Translations under genes and position numbers: made by a program
Part shown: positions 52,848 through 62,341 of the stretch, in pieces
Position numbering within the stretch: position 1 is the stretch's first letter
Layout of the letters: the number at the start of each line of letters is the position of its first letter
Notes under the pieces: generated by a model
Seen by the model: the letters and a program-made list of their open reading frames with translations, nothing else
The model's database searches: none
Told to the model about the DNA's origin: nothing
NCBI RefSeq assembly: GCF_900177815.1
Contig: NZ_FXAZ01000003.1
Coordinates: 248,001-312,000 of the forward strand
Length of the DNA: 64,000 bases
Source of the DNA: Paenibacillus aquistagni
GTDB taxonomy: Bacteria > Bacillota > Bacilli > Paenibacillales > Paenibacillaceae
Direction of reading: 5' to 3'

Positions 52848-52924
52848 AAAACACCTCTTTAAGTAGGGTAGTGGTTGCCAGGCACCTTCACTTGACCAAA
52901 CGAAGAGGTGTTTTTCTTTTTTTC
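52848..52924. terminator. Long-range bidirectional hairpin ahead of the membrane-protein gene
   Basis: AAAACACCTCTT (52848-52859) pairs perfectly with AAGAGGTGTTTT (52913-52924), 53 bases apart. An alternative left arm CACCTTC (52883-52889) can pair with the same GAAGaGGTG. T-runs exist in both directions. It could be an attenuator. Confidence 0.55.
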
Positions 52925-53038
52925 AAGCTGTCACGGAATGGGAACAAAAGCTGTATATTCATGGAAGCTTGGGTAATGGTGATTTATCATTCTGTGCTGG
53001 ATTGCTAATGATTGCTTCATAATCGATTTCACCCTCAC

Positions 53039-54097
53039 CTATGTGCCAATCAACGCAATGCGCATTTGCTCCATCAGCTTCTCGATCTGATCAGCGCGAT
53101 GCTCATAGTAAATGCGGTTCTCCTTGCGCACCGCTTCAATGATCCCTAACGATACGAGCGAGGACAAGTGATGCGAGACGGTCGAATTCGATAGATTGAG
53201 CCGCTGGGCGAGCTCATATCCATACAGCGGCCCCTGACGGAGCAGCCGAATGATCTCCAAGCGCTTCTCGTCTGCAAGAATTTTGAATGCGCTCAAGATC
53301 TGTGCTTTGTCCATTGTCTGGGTAGAGCAAGCTTCAAACTTCTTTGAGCCATACACGAGCAGTATGCAATCGTTAAGCTCGCTATAGCTATGGGTATCAT
53401 AGAAAGCGATCGTAGGCGCAAGCACGAGCTTTAACGGCTCCTCTCCTTTTGTCTCCATCTGAAGCATCGTTTTGAATATCTGCATGAACGCATCCTCGCC
53501 ATGCTCTTCCATATACCTGTTGAGCGTTTGGACATGTTCGTTTTGAAGCTGCATATATTGGTTTAGATCATCCTCTACATACGGTCGGATATCCTGTATG
53601 AGCTGGATGAGCCTTTGCTTCGTCTGATCAGCATGAATAAATAGATAAGTGGCTTTCCACTTCTCGGCTTCTGGAAGATTGCTGCTTTGAATAAGGGCAT
53701 GGACTTGAGCGGGATCATGATCGTCAACATTCTTGTGAACAAAGTAACCGGTCTGAAGGAGAAAGGGGAACCACTCCTGACTTGGTGTATCCAGCAGCTT
53801 CTCGGTAAGCGAATCGAGCGAGTCATGTACCTCATGCTTCCAAGCGAACCAGATAAGCGTCAGCCCAAAATAACTCTCAAAGTCAAAGAAGACAGCGAGT
53901 TCTTTACGAATCGCCTGGGGAATCATGGAGCGTTTGCGTTCCACCCAGTGGTTGAGTTCTAGCGGCTGTCCGCTAATATCACGTGTATGATGCTTCAATA
54001 AATGCTCATGTGCATGCACACGAAACATGATCGCGAGCAGTTCGAAGACAGGGGATGCGACGACCTGCAGTCGATCCGAAAAGGAATTCAGTTGCAT
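53039..54097 (-). CDS. ArsR-type winged-helix regulator with large N-terminal domain (DUF5937-like)
   Basis: 352 residues. The HTH is at the C-terminal end (ILSAFKILADEKRLEIIRLLRQGPLYGYELAQRLNLSNSTVSHHLSSLVSLGIIEAVRKENRIYYEHR, about 268-335). The N-terminal 250 residues are helical and lack Cys metal sites. This layout is known in ArsR-like regulators of Firmicutes and Actinobacteria (DUF5937). The start at 54097 follows AAGGAGATC; the ATG at 54118 overlaps that site. It is divergent from the S9 peptidase gene and likely regulates it. Confidence 0.88.
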   Translation of the reverse strand: MQLNSFSDRLQVVASPVFELLAIMFRVHAHEHLLKHHTRDISGQPLELNHWVERKRSMIPQAIRKELAVFFDFESYFGLTLIWFAWKHEVHDSLDSLTEKLLDTPSQEWFPFLLQTGYFVHKNVDDHDPAQVHALIQSSNLPEAEKWKATYLFIHADQTKQRLIQLIQDIRPYVEDDLNQYMQLQNEHVQTLNRYMEEHGEDAFMQIFKTMLQMETKGEEPLKLVLAPTIAFYDTHSYSELNDCILLVYGSKKFEACSTQTMDKAQILSAFKILADEKRLEIIRLLRQGPLYGYELAQRLNLSNSTVSHHLSSLVSLGIIEAVRKENRIYYEHRADQIEKLMEQMRIALIGT

Positions 54098-54150
54098 GAT
54101 AAATGATCTCCTTGACATGGATTAAAAGGTAATATTATACTATCATTAAT

Positions 54151-54199
54151 TTCGATGCGCATCAAATGTTATATTCGATATGAATCGATATCAAATGGG
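54151..54199. promoter_or_regulatory. Operator-like elements between ArsR-type and peptidase genes
   Basis: TTCGATGCGCATCAAA (54151-54166) is a palindrome with one mismatched pair. Downstream, TCGATATGAATCGATATC (54175-54192) carries TCGATAT twice as a direct repeat. They lie between the two divergent starts. Confidence 0.5.
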
Positions 54200-54217
54200 A
54201 TTTTAGGAGGGTAAATG

Positions 54218-56014
54218 ATGATTACATTTCCAAAAGCGAGTATGGATCAGTATTTTGAAACCTATATCATCGACAACTTTGATGTAGCCAAAGATGAATC
54301 GCGTCTCGTATTCAGCAGCAACCTGAATGGCAAGTTCAACCTCTGGGCATTGAACCTTCAGGGAGATCTGCGTTACCCCTATCCTTTGACGTATATGAAT
54401 CAGCGGGCTGCTTATGTGAAGCAGGACCCGAATCAGAAGTATATTCTAGCTGGTTTTGATCATGAGGGGGATGAAAATGTACAGATGTACGCTCTTCCTT
54501 GGGAGGGCGGCGAGCCTCAGAAGCTGATACCAGCAGAAGAGCAGGACAAATTATTTTTTAGCCACCTGTCAGAGGATGGCGAACGCATGTATTATACGAC
54601 CTCGCAGGGCAATCCTACGTACATGAATGCTCATGTTCTTGACCTCAAGACACAAGACAATCGTTTGCTGAATGAGGGCAAGGAAGCCACTACCTTCTTG
54701 GCTGCGGTCAGTCCTGATGAAACCAGCTGTATTTACACAGAATCCTTTTCCAATACGTATCAATTGGCGACATTGAAACGCTCAGGTGAGGAAGATCGCA
54801 GTCTAACACCTTCAAGAGAAGTTGTGCATCGTGTGGGTGGAGCCAAATTTATTGATGAGGATACGATTCTCTTTGCAACAGATTATGAGGCAGATACTCA
54901 TTATCTGGCTGAGTACCGCATCTCGACAGGCGCTTTTAAAGCCATCTGTACGATTGAGAAGGAAGATATCCGTGATCTGGCATGGCATAAAGAATCGCGC
55001 ACGGTGTACATCACGACGGAACGAGGGGTGGCGGATAAGCTCTATAAGTTTAAGTTGGATGAAAGCGTGCTTGAATCAATGGAGCTGCCAGTCGATGTTG
55101 TGATGAAGCTCGTTGCGATGCCATCCGGACAGCTGTATGTGCTTGGACGGAGCGCTGTTGAGCCGTATAATATTTATCGCTATAGCGATGGATCATGGAG
55201 CCGATTGACGCAGAATGTCGTTGTCGGCTTAACGAAGGAGGATCTCGTTGATCCGGAAGTGATCACCTATCCTTCCTTTGACGGCATGGAGATTGAGGCT
55301 CTGCTCTTCCGTGCCAAGGCAGAGTGTGCCAATGGCTATACCGTGTTCTGGCCGCATGGCGGTCCGCAGGCGGCAGAGCGCAAGTTCTTCCGCGCGATGT
55401 TCCAATACATTCTTGCACAAGGCTATCATATCTTTGCTCCGAACTTCCGCGGCAGCACAGGCTATGGCAGTTCCTTTGTGAAGCTTGTGGAGCGCGATTG
55501 GGGCGAGGGCCCGCGCAAGGACTGCGTAGCTGGAATGGAATGGCTGTTCGAGCAGGGCATATCGAGCCGTGAGAAGCTGTTTGTCGTTGGCGGAAGCTAC
55601 GGCGGCTATATGACGCTGCTTCTGGCTGGCCGTCATGCTGATTATTTCCGCGCTGCTGTAGATATATTCGGCGTGAGCAACCTGTTTACCTTTGTGAACT
55701 CAGTGCCTGAGCATTGGAAGCCAATGATGGACCGCTGGGTCGGAGATCCTGAGCGTGATCGTGAACGCTTCGTTACCGATTCTCCGATTACATATCTCGA
55801 TGCGATGACGAACCCGATGCTTGTTATACAAGGGGCGAATGACCCTCGTGTTGTGAAGGAAGAATCGGATCAGATCGTCGAAGCACTGCGTTCGAAGGGC
55901 CGTGATGTGGAGTATCTCGTATTTGATGACGAAGGCCATGGCTTCTCGAAGCGGGATAATGAGAAAAAAGCGTATCGCACGATGGTTGAGTTCTTGAATC
56001 GCCATCAATCATAA
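54218..56014 (+). CDS. S9 family peptidase (acylaminoacyl-peptidase/prolyl-oligopeptidase type)
   Basis: 598 residues. An N-terminal beta-propeller (about 1-340, repeated blades such as FSSNLNGKFNLWALNLQG) precedes an alpha/beta hydrolase domain. Nucleophile Ser460 is in GGSYGGYM, with Asp in QGANDPRV and His in DEGHGFSK. No signal peptide is seen, so it is cytoplasmic. Likely substrates are short or N-blocked peptides. AGGAGGG precedes tandem ATG codons at 54215 and 54218; the second has better spacing. Confidence 0.92.
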   Translation: MITFPKASMDQYFETYIIDNFDVAKDESRLVFSSNLNGKFNLWALNLQGDLRYPYPLTYMNQRAAYVKQDPNQKYILAGFDHEGDENVQMYALPWEGGEPQKLIPAEEQDKLFFSHLSEDGERMYYTTSQGNPTYMNAHVLDLKTQDNRLLNEGKEATTFLAAVSPDETSCIYTESFSNTYQLATLKRSGEEDRSLTPSREVVHRVGGAKFIDEDTILFATDYEADTHYLAEYRISTGAFKAICTIEKEDIRDLAWHKESRTVYITTERGVADKLYKFKLDESVLESMELPVDVVMKLVAMPSGQLYVLGRSAVEPYNIYRYSDGSWSRLTQNVVVGLTKEDLVDPEVITYPSFDGMEIEALLFRAKAECANGYTVFWPHGGPQAAERKFFRAMFQYILAQGYHIFAPNFRGSTGYGSSFVKLVERDWGEGPRKDCVAGMEWLFEQGISSREKLFVVGGSYGGYMTLLLAGRHADYFRAAVDIFGVSNLFTFVNSVPEHWKPMMDRWVGDPERDRERFVTDSPITYLDAMTNPMLVIQGANDPRVVKEESDQIVEALRSKGRDVEYLVFDDEGHGFSKRDNEKKAYRTMVEFLNRHQS

Positions 56015-56462
56015 CGAAGCTGGAATCCATCTTCTGCGGTACACTTATTAACGGTTCATGCTGCTCTTTTTCTTAAGTTGCTGCTATTCGTAAAAATTGT
56101 CGATAAGCCCTCTTGCTCGATATTAAGCAAGGGGGCTTTTTTGACACCATAGATTTGATGCTTCAATGAAGGAATCAGCATCAACATGCTAATGGGCGAT
56201 ACAAACCTGCCTCTAACTGCGGACTCATCTTTGAATGGCCTCGATAGAGGTTTATTCATCTAAATAGAACCAAGTTGTACGAGAATAGGCGTCTTTGAAA
56301 CTTGCAGGTTATGCTGGTCATGCAGAACGCTTAAAAACGATCATTCTTGCAGTGGCATGGAGTATAGAGCAACCCCTGTTCAACTTAGAGGGAAGAAACC
56401 CTTATAATATAGGATAGGGCAGTGTGCTTTCCTTCGCATGACCAAGTTGTATCTGAAAAATA
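56015..56462. other. Gap with terminator after the S9 peptidase
   Basis: The terminator at 56106-56142 is AGCCCTCTTGCT with AGCAAGGGGGCT (one G-T pair), then six T. No gene is seen in the remainder. TATAAT at 56404-56409 in the last 100 bases may belong to the hrpB promoter. Confidence 0.75.
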
Positions 56463-59306
56463 ATGAGCTGCTCAAAACCCTATGAAAGCAGGGATCTTTG
56501 TTTGAATGACCTAAAGAAGGCTTCTACGCATTCTCCGAAGTCTGAATCAGCCCTTAAAACTGATCCGTTGGATGTAAAAATAGAGCAATGTCTCGCAGCC
56601 TTGCCTCCCATCCCGATTGACGAGGTGTGCCCTTCCTTGAAGGAAGAGCTTAAGGAGCAGCGCGCAGCAGTGCTCGTAGCAGAGCCTGGCGCGGGCAAGA
56701 CGACCCGCGTGCCGCTAGCGCTTCTCACTGAGCCATGGCTTAACGGCGGCAGAGTCGTGATGCTTGAGCCAAGAAAGCTTGCAGCCCGCACGGCTGCCCA
56801 TTATATGGCCTCGCTGCTTGGCGAGCGGGTGGGCGAGACCGTAGGCTACCGCGTCCGCATGGACTCCAAGGTCAGCGCTCGCACTCGAATCGAGGTCGTG
56901 ACCGAAGGAGTCCTAACGCGCATGCTGCAGGCTGATCCATCGCTTGAAGGCGTAGGACTGCTTATTTTCGATGAATATCATGAGCGCAGTCTTCATGCTG
57001 ACCTTGGCCTCGCCTTAGCGCTTGAAGCACAAGCCGTGCTTCGAGAGGACCTGCGCATTCTTGTTATGTCTGCGACGCTTGCTGCCAAGCCGCTTGCGGA
57101 GCTTCTTCATGATGCGCCGATTCTGGAAAGCAAGGGCCGCGCCTATCCCGTCGAGACAGTCTATGTGCCTGCAAGCCGAGACCTCCGTCTTGAATCAGCC
57201 TGCGCCAAGCTTGTGATGCGTGCCCTGCATGAGCAGGAGGGCGATCTGCTCGTATTCCTGCCTGGAGCAGGCGAGATTCATCGCACAGAAGCTGCGCTCA
57301 TGCAGGAGCTGGCCCAGCTTAGCGCTCAAGGCTTGGCGAAGGTCCGCATCCGCAAGCTGTACAGTCAGCTTGCAGCACGGGATCAGGAGCTGGCAATTGC
57401 GCCAAGCGTTCCTAATGAGCGCAAGATCGTTCTGACGACCGCTATTGCCGAGACGAGCCTGACGGTAGAGGGAGTCAAGGTGGTCGTCGATTGCGGCTAC
57501 ATGCGAGTATCGCGATATTCCTCGCGAACCGGCATGTCCCGCTTGGTGACGGAGCGCGTGACGAAGGATGCGGCCGATCAGCGCAGAGGAAGAGCTGGAC
57601 GGCTTGGTCCAGGCGTGTGCTACCGGATGTGGTCCAATGAGGAGCACACGCACCTGAAGCCCCATCGCCTGCCTGAGATCATGGATGCCGATCTGCTGCC
57701 GCTCCAGCTGGAGATTGCGGCATGGGGCGATCCTTCAGGCGAGAGCCTCAGGTGGATGACACCGCCGCCTGAAGCCTCGCTGCTGCAGGCGCGGCAGCTG
57801 CTTCAGCAGATGGGCGCAATGAACACCGCCGGCGCCTTGACTGCTCATGGCAAGCAGATGGCAGCCAATGGCCTGCATCCGAGGCTGTCGCATATGGTGC
57901 TTGAGGGCATAAGCCTGGGGTGGGGCGAGATTGCTATGGAATGGGCGGCATTGCTGCAGGAGCGGGACATTCTGCAGCGGCATGCAGCCTTGCCCGGTTC
58001 TGCCACGGCTGCGCCGTCTATTGGCGGGCCAGATATTCGCAAGCGCTGGGAGATTGTGCATGCCTATCGCCGCCGTGCAGCTGCGCATAAACCAAACGGC
58101 ACTACTACGAAGCTTGGCGGGAACATGAATCTTGAGGCGATGCTTCCGTATGTAGATCAAGCGACCCTCCAGCGCATTGCGGAGGAAGTGAAGCGATTGG
58201 AGCGCGCCTTTCCCTCAGCGCAAGCAAGTCGGGCAAGTCAAGCAGGTCAAGCATCGCAAGCTGAGCACACTCGCTCAAACAAGAACTTGAAGCTGCCGAC
58301 ATCGCCAAACCTAACGCTAGAAGAGCAAAGCGGTGTTCTGCTGAGTCTTGGCTTCCCTGATCGAATTGCGGAACGGCGAACAGATGGCCGCTATCTGCTG
58401 AGCAGCGGCAGAGGTGCCGCCTTCTCCAGCAGCAAGGTGCAGGACCCTATCGCTTATGCTCCCTATCTTGTAGCCTTGGAGCTCGACGATCAAGGGACGG
58501 AGGCGCGCATTCACTTGGCTCTTCCTGTCTCGCCAGCGTTTCTGCTCCAATATGCAGCCAAGTGGATGGAGCCTCATCTTCACATCGCGTGGGATACGGA
58601 AGCTGAAGCTGTAAGGGTCAGGGAGCAGGTGAAGCTGGGCGCCATCGTCTTCCGCGAGCGACCGGTGCAGGACCCTGATCCTGACGCGTTAGGAAGAGCT
58701 CTGCTCGCAGGTCTGCGCGCGCATCCGGAGGGGCTGTCTCTGCTGCCTTGGAGCAAGAAGGCAAGGGAATGGCAGCTTCGGCTCCAATTCCTGCATATTC
58801 ATCGTCCTGATGAATGGCCGGCAGCTTCTGATGGAGCGCTGCTAGATACGATGGAGGAATGGCTGCTGCCTCATGTATACGGGATGAAGTCGAAGCAGGA
58901 GCTGCAGAAGCTCGATCTGGCATCCATACTTGAGAGCTTCATGACATGGGATGAGCGCCAGACGCTAGACCGGCTTGCACCATCCGCATTCGTCGTGCCA
59001 AGCGGCTCGCGCATACGCATCGATTATACGAATCCGGAGCAGCCGGTGCTTGCAGCAAGGCTGCAGGAGATGTTTGGGCTTATGGAGACGCCTAGAATCG
59101 CAGGGGGCCGCGTTCCGTTGACCATTCATCTGCTCTCGCCAGCAGGCCGGCCCGTGCAGGTCACGCAGGATCTGTCCAGCTTCTGGAGCGGAACCTACTT
59201 TGAAGTGAAAAAGGATTTGAAAGGACGGTATCCGAAGCACTACTGGCCTGACGACCCTTCTATCGCGATTCCAACCCGCGGGGTTAGGCCGAAAGGATCC
59301 TCTTAA
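56463..59306 (+). CDS. hrpB: ATP-dependent RNA helicase HrpB
   Basis: 947 residues, DEAH family: Walker A EPGAGKTT (near 74), DEYHERSLHADL (Walker B/DEAH box, near 170), SATL near 205, and motif VI QRRGRAGRLGPG near 376. An HA2 region and the C-terminal HrpB domain complete it. The family is RNA-helicase-like but its biological role is poorly defined. Compared with E. coli HrpB it carries about 50 extra N-terminal residues, and the ribosome site at 56463 is weak, so the true start may be further in. A Ser/Ala/Gln-rich insertion near residues 587-605 is encoded by a 9-bp repeat (58224-58259). Confidence 0.9.
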   Translation: MSCSKPYESRDLCLNDLKKASTHSPKSESALKTDPLDVKIEQCLAALPPIPIDEVCPSLKEELKEQRAAVLVAEPGAGKTTRVPLALLTEPWLNGGRVVMLEPRKLAARTAAHYMASLLGERVGETVGYRVRMDSKVSARTRIEVVTEGVLTRMLQADPSLEGVGLLIFDEYHERSLHADLGLALALEAQAVLREDLRILVMSATLAAKPLAELLHDAPILESKGRAYPVETVYVPASRDLRLESACAKLVMRALHEQEGDLLVFLPGAGEIHRTEAALMQELAQLSAQGLAKVRIRKLYSQLAARDQELAIAPSVPNERKIVLTTAIAETSLTVEGVKVVVDCGYMRVSRYSSRTGMSRLVTERVTKDAADQRRGRAGRLGPGVCYRMWSNEEHTHLKPHRLPEIMDADLLPLQLEIAAWGDPSGESLRWMTPPPEASLLQARQLLQQMGAMNTAGALTAHGKQMAANGLHPRLSHMVLEGISLGWGEIAMEWAALLQERDILQRHAALPGSATAAPSIGGPDIRKRWEIVHAYRRRAAAHKPNGTTTKLGGNMNLEAMLPYVDQATLQRIAEEVKRLERAFPSAQASRASQAGQASQAEHTRSNKNLKLPTSPNLTLEEQSGVLLSLGFPDRIAERRTDGRYLLSSGRGAAFSSSKVQDPIAYAPYLVALELDDQGTEARIHLALPVSPAFLLQYAAKWMEPHLHIAWDTEAEAVRVREQVKLGAIVFRERPVQDPDPDALGRALLAGLRAHPEGLSLLPWSKKAREWQLRLQFLHIHRPDEWPAASDGALLDTMEEWLLPHVYGMKSKQELQKLDLASILESFMTWDERQTLDRLAPSAFVVPSGSRIRIDYTNPEQPVLAARLQEMFGLMETPRIAGGRVPLTIHLLSPAGRPVQVTQDLSSFWSGTYFEVKKDLKGRYPKHYWPDDPSIAIPTRGVRPKGSS
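58224..58259 (+). repeat. In-frame 9-bp minisatellite inside hrpB
   Basis: GCAAGTCGG, GCAAGTCAA, GCAGGTCAA and GCATCGCAA run head to tail and encode ASR-ASQ-AGQ-ASQ in an apparently unstructured loop between helicase and C-terminal domains. Confidence 0.75.
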
Positions 59307-59502
59307 TCTTCATTAACAATATGGATCAGCGGTTAGCTCTACACGGCGGCGTGTTTTAGATAGTAGAAGCGGTCATGAATTGGCGCATGAGGCGGATTGT
59401 GATAAATAGCATTTCCATTTGGCTTGAGGTAAAATGAATGCAGGATGCTGCTCGTCATGATTTGGGGGAGACAAGCAGTAGGATTGATGGAGGTGAAGCG
59501 AG

Positions 59503-60003
59503 ATGCCACATGTGATGATGTCATCTCATCTAATATCGGTGCTCTTATCGTTATGTGGGGGCGCAGCCGTCATTTTTCTTCGCTTGCGTGCGCAGAATAA
59601 GCCTACGAATGCGAAGAAGATCATCATGCCGCCGCTTGGCATGGCGACGGGCTTTTTAATGTTTGTCGTACCGGAGCTGCGCATTCCTTGGCAGTACGGG
59701 GTTATTGCCTTTTTGGCAGGGGCTGTGTTGTTTGCCTATCCGCTCATTCGGACGTCGAAGTTCCAACGCGAAGGCGAGCTTATATATCTGAAGCGCTCCA
59801 ACATGTTTATCGTAGTCATTGTCACGCTCTTGATTGTGCGGCTGCTGCTGCATGATGTGGTGGAGCAGTATGTGACGATCCCGCAGAGCGCGGGCATCTT
59901 CTTTATATTGGCCTTCGGCATGCTGCTGCCTTGGCGGACTGCGATGTATCGGGAATATAAGAAGCTGATGGCGAATCCGCCAGAGCAGGGGCTTCAATCC
60001 TGA
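59503..60003 (+). CDS. ccdC: CcdC family membrane protein (DUF1453)
   Basis: 166 residues with five hydrophobic segments. TNAKKIIMPPLGMATGFLMFV (residues 35-55) and RTSKFQREGELIYLKRSNMFI (83-103) are family signatures, and PWRTAMYREYKKL lies near the end. B. subtilis CcdC lies beside CcdA but its role in cytochrome c maturation is not established. There is no CcdA here. GGAGGTGAAGCG precedes the ATG. A separate gene. Confidence 0.88.
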   Translation: MPHVMMSSHLISVLLSLCGGAAVIFLRLRAQNKPTNAKKIIMPPLGMATGFLMFVVPELRIPWQYGVIAFLAGAVLFAYPLIRTSKFQREGELIYLKRSNMFIVVIVTLLIVRLLLHDVVEQYVTIPQSAGIFFILAFGMLLPWRTAMYREYKKLMANPPEQGLQS

Positions 60004-60175
60004 TAGAGCCAACAGTCAACAGCATGACAGCGGCATTGGTGTTCGATTCATTTCGAGACCACGAAGCGGATCTGATGCAGTTGGTTCAAGTGTGCCCTCT
60101 ATTGCACGTTTAAAAAGTAGACTCTGTTAAACTTAATTGTTGATATTATGGTAAAAATTAATTGGAACTCAATTT

Positions 60176-60712
60176 TCAGAGTTCCAATTTCTTAATTCGT
60201 TTAAAATCTTTATTCATACAGGAATTCTTCAGTTTTTTACTTTTTAACAATTTTTTTATGTCAGAGACATTGTCATATGAGAGTTGAATGTAAAAGTAGT
60301 TAATAAACTCTAGAATTGCAAAGATATATATGAAGAAAGTGATTGTTAAACCACCTAATGGCAAAGATGGATACCATTTAATGAAATCAAAAATAAATAC
60401 AATAATTGTGGTCATAATCATAACCATATTCACCGTTTTTAAACGATGTAACTGTTGAACAACCTTAATCGGAGTTATAGGATTATTCTCATTTCTTAGT
60501 CTTTTAAGTTTTGCATACCAATAAATCGTTCCTTGCAATAGAAGAAACTCTAAAAGAATAAAAGATACCCAAAATGAATATAGAGAATACAATTGTAGAT
60601 GGGGGTATGCGTAATTTAGTAGATAACTAACAGGTACAAAAGTGATTATAGAAAATAATTCCCCAGAATATAAATAAGCCAACCGTTTTCCTAACAACTT
60701 CTTCATATTCAC
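60176..60712 (-). CDS. Hypothetical four-helix membrane protein
   Basis: About 178 residues from a GTG at 60712 with GGAGG six bases upstream; an ATG at 60706 is also possible. There are four hydrophobic segments (about 16-36, 44-62, 92-112, 118-140) and a Lys-rich C-terminal tail. It is AT-rich and unrecognised. It lies in the patch with the transposase fragment, so it may be recently acquired. Confidence 0.6.
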   Translation of the reverse strand: MNMKKLLGKRLAYLYSGELFSIITFVPVSYLLNYAYPHLQLYSLYSFWVSFILLEFLLLQGTIYWYAKLKRLRNENNPITPIKVVQQLHRLKTVNMVMIMTTIIVFIFDFIKWYPSLPLGGLTITFFIYIFAILEFINYFYIQLSYDNVSDIKKLLKSKKLKNSCMNKDFKRIKKLEL

Positions 60713-60809
60713 CACTCACCTCCTTAATATACATTATATGTATTTAAATGGTATAAAAAACTACATATTGAATTTTGACAGTCGCAAACTGTCATATGTG
60801 TCAGTCACT

Positions 60810-61076
60810 TCAAATGCAAATGATGTTAATAGAAATTCTTTTATAGGTCTCGTCAATTTCAACGATACCATCAAAATGTTCAAAATCCATTTGTTTTAAA
60901 GCACTTTTTAATTTGTAGCTCCAATAAAAAAGTGTAACCCAAGTAACCCCTACGATTTCAGCGGATTGTCGCAGGTAGTATCTTTTGAACATATAATCAA
61001 CAAATGTTATCCATTCATTACCTTTCCGAGTGTGGTACAAAACGGTATTAGTTGTGTCAGTAAAAAATACTAACAT
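60810..61076 (-). pseudogene. IS1595-type transposase fragment
   Basis: 88 residues resembling the middle of IS1595/ISXO2-like transposases: EWITFVDYMFKRYYLRQSAEIVGVTWVTLFYWSYKLKSALKQM followed by FEHFDGIVEIDETY, which includes the first catalytic Asp of the DDE set. The N-terminal zinc ribbon and everything after the first Asp are missing, and the last residues are unrelated. Dead copy. No clear terminal repeats were found. An AT-rich motif near 60119 could be an old element end, but this is not proven. Confidence 0.75.
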
Positions 61077-61102
61077 TTACGTTTAGCAGAGCCAAAAAGC
61101 GC

Positions 61103-61140
61103 AAAAAAAGGATTGGGTCATTCGTGACTCAATCCTTTTT
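61103..61140 (-). terminator. Terminator of the Rieske oxygenase gene
   Basis: AAGGATTGGGTCA (61108-61120) pairs with TGACTCAATCCTT (61125-61137), one G-T pair, loop TTCG. Read on the minus strand it runs into seven T. Confidence 0.92.
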
Positions 61141-61193
61141 CTATGTGCGCCCCGCAAGGGAGGTAACTTAACTGTTCGCTAGATGCAATACGC

Positions 61194-62174
61194 TTAAGCC
61201 GTGCCCCATTGCACGCCCAGCTTCTTCAAGTATTGACGGTACGCGATGCTTACGCGGTCGCACTTCAAGCTCAGCTCCGTTTGCAAATCAAGTGGAAGAT
61301 CTTCGGGCTTCTGGTTCTCTACAACAGGCTTGTCCTGTGCAAAGATCATGTCTTGGAACTTGACGGTGTCCTCATCTGACGTGCCAGTGTCATAGTTGAA
61401 CAGCATAATGCCGTAAGCGATGGATGTGTTGGCATCCTTCGGCTGCACGGTTAGCAGAATCGTCATCAGATTGCCGGTCTCCTGATCGCGCTTTGTAAAC
61501 TTCACCGTTAATGGACGCTCGATGGCATAGGTGTAGTATACGTATTTCGCTTGTCCAGAGCCATCCGGGTCTGGCTGGAAGATTGCAATCTCCTCAGAGC
61601 GAATGCCCTTTTCATCATGAATCATATGATAATCGCCGATCTCCGTATGCTCTGAAGTGCCGAGGTAGCCTTCATGAACGACCGCAAGATGGCCGACATC
61701 TAAGAAATTCTCAATAATGCGCGGCGGCTTGGCCTCTACATGCTGAGGTCCCCACATAACCACACGGTAGGACGGATCCTCAAACTCAGGGAGCGAGAAT
61801 CTCGGCGTCTCCACATTGCCGCTCAAGTTAACCCAGATCATTCCATAACGCTCTTCACACCCGTATACAATCGCACGAGCCTTCTTCGGAATAGCTTGGT
61901 TATCAGGCAGCTGCGGGATCTTCGTGCAGTCTCCTTCAGCATTATATTCCCATGCATGGTATGGACAGACCAAGTGTCCATCCTTCACACAGCCAAGGGA
62001 CAAAGCAGCGCCGCGGTGGATGCACAGATCCTTGAATGCATGCACTTCATCTCCTACACGAAATACGACAACACGCTCGCCCATAATGAATACTTGCTTT
62101 GGCTTGTCTGTTAATTCGGAGGACAAGCAGGCGACGATCCATTCTTGCTGTAATACCGCATCGTTGACAATCAT
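61194..62174 (-). CDS. Rieske non-heme iron oxygenase, alpha subunit
   Basis: 326 residues. The Rieske [2Fe-2S] centre is Cys51-x-His53 ... Cys70-x2-His73 (CIHRGAALSL ... CPYHAW). The mononuclear iron site is the N/D-x2-H-x4-H motif in ENFLDVGHLAVVH (Asp159, His162, His167), with an acidic ligand probably in the C-terminal DLQTELSLKCD region. Length and layout match the VanA/HpxD-type single-component oxygenases. It needs a reductase, which is not present here. It is divergent from a urate/xanthine-type NCS2 permease, so a purine-type substrate is a reasonable guess (inference only). Confidence 0.9.
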   Translation of the reverse strand: MIVNDAVLQQEWIVACLSSELTDKPKQVFIMGERVVVFRVGDEVHAFKDLCIHRGAALSLGCVKDGHLVCPYHAWEYNAEGDCTKIPQLPDNQAIPKKARAIVYGCEERYGMIWVNLSGNVETPRFSLPEFEDPSYRVVMWGPQHVEAKPPRIIENFLDVGHLAVVHEGYLGTSEHTEIGDYHMIHDEKGIRSEEIAIFQPDPDGSGQAKYVYYTYAIERPLTVKFTKRDQETGNLMTILLTVQPKDANTSIAYGIMLFNYDTGTSDEDTVKFQDMIFAQDKPVVENQKPEDLPLDLQTELSLKCDRVSIAYRQYLKKLGVQWGTA

Positions 62175-62216
62175 TGGATGAATAATCTCCTTTTTACAGG
62201 TTTGGTGAGTTCCTAT

Positions 62217-62246
62217 AGAAATGACACTTTGTTGTTCGTCATTTCT
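62217..62246. promoter_or_regulatory. Operator-like inverted repeat in the Rieske-permease intergenic
   Basis: AGAAATGAC (62217-62225) and GTCATTTCT (62238-62246) are perfect 9-bp arms around a 12-base spacer, close to the Rieske start. It could be a regulator site controlling the divergent genes, or an RNA hairpin in the Rieske leader. Confidence 0.55.
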
Positions 62247-62341
62247 TTCTCTATATCAATATTTTAGGTCATATGTCGCAAGTGGTCAACTCTAAATCCG
62301 AACATTTAAAGTGTAACATTAAAATTTATTCGTAAAAAGGG

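Noticed and set aside
52861-52890. Remnant of a 5S rRNA 3' end
   Set aside because: AGTAGGGTAG and TTGCCAGGCA recall the end of 5S rRNA, but the match is short, has extra bases, and no other rRNA sequence is near.
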